This document shows positions 61,117-64,000 of a DNA stretch of 64,000 nt, in pieces. The stretch is from an uncultured Oscillospiraceae bacterium. GTDB lineage: Bacteria > Bacillota > Clostridia > Oscillospirales > Acutalibacteraceae. The stretch's first letter is position 1; each line of letters begins with the position of its first letter. The notes beneath the pieces were generated by a model that searched no databases, was not told the origin of the DNA, and saw only the letters and a program-made list of their open reading frames with translations. The stretch lies in the NCBI GenBank assembly GCA_902492455.1, contig CABULH010000002.1:124001-188000 (forward strand), read 5' to 3'. Both the position numbers and the translations under genes were made by a program.

Positions 61117-62406
61117 ATGACATATGTAGAGAACTTTACGGTGGAACTGAAACAGGAGGTCAATGCGGATTTTAAGAAGGAGGTTATCGCCTTTGCCAAT
61201 ACCGACGGCGGGGAAATCTATGTCGGCGTAGCCAAAGACGGCAGCGTTGTCGGCGTGCCAAAGGCTGAGCAGGTCATGGAGCAGATCGGGAATATGATCC
61301 GCGACGGGATAAAGCCCGATTTATCAGGCTATACGGCGATTGAAGCTGTCCCCGAGGGGGACAAAACGGTGGTGAAGGTCACGGTGCTGCGCGGGGCAAA
61401 GCGCCCCTACCATCTGACGGAGAAGGGCCTGAAGCCCACCGGCGTCTTTATCCGGCATGGGGTGTCCTCCGTACCAGCCGCCGAAGAGATGATCCGGGAG
61501 CTGCTCCGGGAAAGTGACGGGGTAACCTTTGATAAGTCCCGTTGCATCAATCAGGATTTGACCTTCGAGTATGCGGCCAAATATTTTGCCGACAACCATG
61601 TGTCCTTTAACGAGAACAACAAGCGCACGCTGCACCTGATCGACACGGACGGGTATTACACCAACGCGGCGCTGCTGCTTTCGGATCAGTGCGAACACAG
61701 CATCAAATGCGCGGTGTACGAAGGGAACGGGAAAACCAAGTTCAAAACCCGCAAGGAGTTTACCGGATCGGTTCTCCGGCAGATGGATGAAGCATACGAA
61801 TTCATCAGCCTGAACAACAACCTGAATTCCACCATCGAGGGACTTAAACGGGTGGATAACCCCGACTATCCGCCCTATGCCATACGCGAGGCTCTATTGA
61901 ACGCCATTGTCCACCGGGATTATGACTATTCCGGCAGCATCCTCATCAACATCTTCGATGACCGTATGGAATTTGTCTCTATCGGCGGACTGGTGAAGGG
62001 GATGACGATGCAGGATGTCATGGGCGGTGTGTCCCAGTCCCGGAACATGGTGCTTGCCAATATCTTTTACCGGCTGGAGCTGATTGAAAGCTACGGCACC
62101 GGCATCCGGCGGATCATGGAGAGCTATGAGGGCCGTATGGAACAACCGGTATTCGCGCCGGCCCCTGCCTCCTTTGTGGTGATCCTCCCCAAGATTACGG
62201 GGCAGCCCCTTACAGACGAATCGCTGTCTGATCGGGAAAAGGTCGAAAAGCTGCTGGAGGCCCGGGAAGAGATCACCCGGAAGGATGTGGAAACGCTGCT
62301 AGGCTGCTCCAAGTTTCCAGCTATCAACATCCTGAACGAACTGGTGGCGCAGAAGGTTGCCGTGAAGTCGGGCTCCGGCCCAGCAGTCAAATACCGGCTG
62401 GCATGA
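61117..62406 (+). CDS. AlbA_2-domain ATP-binding regulator
   Basis: A 429-aa protein. N-terminal AlbA_2 (Schlafen-like) domain at ~5-120 (TDGGEIYVGVAKDGSVVGVP, VTVLRGAKRPYHL). The HATPase-like C-terminal module follows (AIREALLNAIVHRDYDYSGS, FDDRMEFVSIGGLVKG, ELIESYGTGIRRIMESYEG), ending in a winged helix (RKDVETLLGCSKFPAINILN). It is opposite in strand to the conjugation operon, next to a toxin-antitoxin pair, and may be an accessory defence or regulatory gene. Confidence 0.85.
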   Translation: MTYVENFTVELKQEVNADFKKEVIAFANTDGGEIYVGVAKDGSVVGVPKAEQVMEQIGNMIRDGIKPDLSGYTAIEAVPEGDKTVVKVTVLRGAKRPYHLTEKGLKPTGVFIRHGVSSVPAAEEMIRELLRESDGVTFDKSRCINQDLTFEYAAKYFADNHVSFNENNKRTLHLIDTDGYYTNAALLLSDQCEHSIKCAVYEGNGKTKFKTRKEFTGSVLRQMDEAYEFISLNNNLNSTIEGLKRVDNPDYPPYAIREALLNAIVHRDYDYSGSILINIFDDRMEFVSIGGLVKGMTMQDVMGGVSQSRNMVLANIFYRLELIESYGTGIRRIMESYEGRMEQPVFAPAPASFVVILPKITGQPLTDESLSDREKVEKLLEAREEITRKDVETLLGCSKFPAINILNELVAQKVAVKSGSGPAVKYRLA

Positions 62407-62450
62407 AAACTATTCACTCCTATCTGCTTGATGCTGTCTTTGAACGAAGC

Positions 62451-62479
62451 TTGACACTCTATCAATATTTTGATAGAAT
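62451..62479 (+). promoter_or_regulatory. Promoter and operator of the Phd/RelE-type pair
   Basis: TTGACA and TAGAAT are spaced by 17 bases. The inverted repeat TCTATCAA-TATT-TTGATAGA (62458-62477) fills the spacer, as expected for antitoxin autorepression. Confidence 0.8.
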
Positions 62480-62509
62480 ATGTATATAATAAATCTGGGA
62501 GGTGTTCTT

Positions 62510-62782
62510 ATGGCAGCTATCCGTCCAAGCTCGGATCTGCGCAACAAATACAATGAGATTTCCGACTTTTGCAACCGGTATCACGAACCTGTTTTTATCA
62601 CAAAAAACGGGACGGGCGATCTGGTGGTGCTTTCCAACGCGGAATATGAAAGGCTTTGCGGCAAAGCCGAGCTGCACCGTCTTCTGGATGAAGGGCTGGC
62701 CGATGTTCGTTCTAAAAAAGGCCGGCCGGCCAAAGAGGTGTTCGCCGATATAGAGAGGAAGTTCGGATTTGATGAAGTATGA
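62510..62782 (+). CDS. Phd/YefM-type antitoxin
   Basis: A 90-aa protein starting MAAIRPSSDLRNKYNEISDF with GGGAGGTG upstream. The N-terminal fold (NRYHEPVFITKNGTGDLVVL, SNAEYERL) is the DNA-binding Phd/YefM domain. The helical C-terminus would bind the toxin. The overlap with the toxin gene and the operator upstream support a type II pair. Confidence 0.9.
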   Translation: MAAIRPSSDLRNKYNEISDFCNRYHEPVFITKNGTGDLVVLSNAEYERLCGKAELHRLLDEGLADVRSKKGRPAKEVFADIERKFGFDEV

Positions 62783-63083
62783 AGTCATCATTGAGAATTC
62801 CGCCGAAAGGGATTTATTAGAAATTCTGACATACATCAGCGAAACGCTTTTAGAGCCAGCCGCGGCCAAGCGGATTTATCTGTCCATAAAAGAGCAGGCG
62901 CAAAGTCTCGACCATATGCCTTTTCGTTATAACGTGATACAGGAAGAACCCTATTGCCAGATGGGGGTGCGACGGATGCCGGTTGAAAATTACACTGCGT
63001 TTTATGTGGTGGATGAAACCGGACATACCGTACATATTTTCCGGATTTTATACAATCGCCGGGAATGGCAAAGCTTAATCTGA
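62772..63083 (+). CDS. RelE/ParE-family toxin
   Basis: A 103-aa RelE/ParE fold protein: VIIENSAERDLLEILTYISE, LDHMPFRYNVIQEEPY, RRMPVENYTAFYVVDE, VHIFRILYNRREWQSLI. It overlaps the antitoxin by 11 bases. ParE targets gyrase and RelE cuts mRNA; the sequence does not decide. It probably helps keep the ICE in the host. Confidence 0.9.
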   Translation: MKYEVIIENSAERDLLEILTYISETLLEPAAAKRIYLSIKEQAQSLDHMPFRYNVIQEEPYCQMGVRRMPVENYTAFYVVDETGHTVHIFRILYNRREWQSLI

Positions 63084-63090
63084 GCGCAGC

Positions 63091-63117
63091 GGCTCGCCCA
63101 ACGGGGCGGGCCGTTTT
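63091..63117 (+). terminator. Terminator of the toxin-antitoxin operon
   Basis: GGCTCGCCC pairs with GGGCGGGCC (one G-U) around a short loop, followed by G and TTTT. Confidence 0.72.
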
Positions 63118-63119
63118 CT

Positions 63120-63160
63120 GTTAATATAATTGTAATTATGATAACTCAGATTATATTAAC
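63120..63160. repeat. AT-rich inverted repeat at the edge of the TA module
   Basis: GTTAATATAAT and ATTATATTAAC are perfect 11-base arms with a 19-base spacer. It is next to the toxin terminator and just before the end of the minus-strand VirB4 gene. It may mark an insertion boundary or a bidirectional terminator. Confidence 0.5.
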
Positions 63161-63183
63161 CCGGACTAAAATCCCTCTGCGGT

Positions 63184-64000
63184 TCACGCTTCTTCCGTTT
63201 CCGGCGCTTCCCTGGCTTCCCGTTTTTCCAGATCGGCCCGGTTGGTGGTAATCAGGTCATATTCCAGCTGGGAGGCACGGATCTCCACACAGATCCGGCT
63301 TTTCCCGGCGCAGAGCAGTCCCTGTCCCCGGCCGCACCGGACGATCTGAACAACCTCTTCTTCCGACAGCCCAAGTTTTTCCTGGAGCTTGCGGGCCTCC
63401 GGTTCTTCCATTTGGAGCAGCAGCTTGAAGCGGCTGTTGTTCAGAATGGCGTCGCCGAACTTGCCGCCCCGAAGAGCGAAATAGTCTATGGTGTTCTGGG
63501 TGGCGGACACAAAGATACCGCCGTAGCCCCGGATCGTTTTTGCCAGCTCGATGACGAAATCCGCCGCCTGCTCGTTCCCCTCGTTCCCCGCAATCAGCCA
63601 CAGCTCGTCGCCGAATACCGCTTTCTTGCGGGTGCGGGAACGGCTGGCTTCGTCCCGGATAAAGGAGGTGGCGATAAAGGTGGAGGAGCTGATGTCCCGC
63701 TGCTTGTTGCCCGACGTATCAAAAACGATAAAAGAAGAGGTCAAATCTACGTTGGTCTGTCCACCCATGCCGAAGTCGATCAGCTCCTTGACAGACAGCG
63801 CCACATTCTTCAGCACGGGAACTTTCAGCAGGAAAGGATACAGGTGGGCAAAATCCGGCATCTCTTTGAAAGAGCCGTCCGACTTCAGCAGGGAAGCGTT
63901 GTCTTTGGTGATCCCAAAGCTCTCATAGCATTCCAGCAGGGCAATATTGAGCTGGTAGGATTCTTCCGGCGTCATTTCCGGGTACCGCAGGCGCAGATAA
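63184..64000 (-). CDS. VirB4/TraE-type conjugation ATPase, C-terminal end (partial)
   Basis: The last ~270 codons of a protein that continues past the right edge; codons before the internal ATG at 63975 stay open (YLRLRYPE). Walker B is AVFGDELWLIAGNEG. Other VirB4-like blocks are SFIVFDTSGNKQRDISSSTF, YGGIFVSATQNTIDYF and DAILNNSRFKLLLQMEEPEA. It powers the type IV secretion channel. It precedes, on the same strand, the coupling protein region, with the AlbA/TA module between. Confidence 0.9.
   Translation of the reverse strand, partial: YLRLRYPEMTPEESYQLNIALLECYESFGITKDNASLLKSDGSFKEMPDFAHLYPFLLKVPVLKNVALSVKELIDFGMGGQTNVDLTSSFIVFDTSGNKQRDISSSTFIATSFIRDEASRSRTRKKAVFGDELWLIAGNEGNEQAADFVIELAKTIRGYGGIFVSATQNTIDYFALRGGKFGDAILNNSRFKLLLQMEEPEARKLQEKLGLSEEEVVQIVRCGRGQGLLCAGKSRICVEIRASQLEYDLITTNRADLEKREAREAPETEEA

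Larger units (their letters stand above)
433..64000. mobile_element. Integrative and conjugative element (left end to beyond window)
   Basis: Everything from the base after tRNA-fMet to the right edge has ICE character. It includes a tyrosine integrase facing the tRNA, an excisionase-like gene, RepA_N, VirD4/TraG and VirB4 homologues, helicase, primase, SSB, Rad52 and methyltransferase genes, and toxin-antitoxin pairs. The right attachment site is not in the window. The 33.9-51.9 kb cobalamin block is flanked on both sides by ICE genes and so appears to be cargo. The exact left junction is inferred to be at or just inside the tRNA 3' end. Confidence 0.8.

Overview
The window looks like a chromosome segment of a gut-type Clostridia bacterium (probably Oscillospirales or a relative). 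The evidence is an acetate kinase tail and an initiator tRNA gene at the left edge, moderately GC-rich coding, Firmicutes-style promoters and Shine-Dalgarno sites, RepA_N/VirD4/VirB4 conjugation genes, and an ECF vitamin transporter. No 16S or other taxonomic marker is present, so this is inference.

Layout. (1) 1-432: chromosomal flank, with the 3' end of ackA, a terminator, and tRNA-fMet with its own promoter. (2) From about 433 to beyond the right edge: an integrative and conjugative element (ICE) next to the tRNA gene. It begins with a tyrosine integrase and an excisionase-like gene, then small sigma-like and HTH regulators. (3) 4.8-18.7 kb: a plus-strand operon for DNA processing, encoding an SNF2-like helicase, a sliding-clamp homologue, a MoxR AAA ATPase, SSB and a VWA protein. 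A HEPN/MNT toxin-antitoxin pair follows. (4) 20.0-33.9 kb: a second plus-strand operon, encoding a JAMM protease, a ThiF-like E1, an E2-like protein, a DNA methyltransferase, Rad52, a Rad50-like ATPase, a CHC2/TOPRIM primase and many small proteins. Both operons start with the same promoter and leader RNA layout (two GTTTGAG boxes 31 nt apart, then two tandem terminator-like hairpins). (5) 33.9-51.9 kb: a cobalamin cargo region under two cobalamin riboswitches. It holds cbiB, a cobD-like gene, an IS110 copy, cbiP, cbiZ, a wall-anchored beta-propeller protein, a membrane-tethered DUF4430 (transcobalamin C-domain-like) protein, ECF transporter T, A and S genes, and a second beta-propeller paralogue. 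(6) 52.1-64.0 kb: minus-strand conjugation and replication genes (S1-domain protein, DUF5697-like, RepA_N, VirD4/TraG, VirB4), interrupted by a plus-strand AlbA_2 regulator and a Phd/RelE pair.

Three group II introns, each with an intact reverse transcriptase/HNH ORF, sit in sense orientation inside the helicase, MoxR and VirD4 genes. Removing each at its GTGCG...CCTAC borders restores an exact in-frame host gene, so conjugation and DNA maintenance in this ICE appear to depend on RNA splicing.

The most interesting candidate system is the mobile cobalamin region. Surface beta-propellers with sorting signals, a transcobalamin-like domain and an ECF importer would capture and import corrinoids. 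CbiZ, CbiP, CobD and CbiB would remodel them. This would be a Gram-positive counterpart to the Bacteroides BtuG-type surface capture systems; corrinoid binding is inferred from context and not shown by sequence alone. Several small ICE genes carry single frameshifts or stops, which may be decay or sequencing indels.
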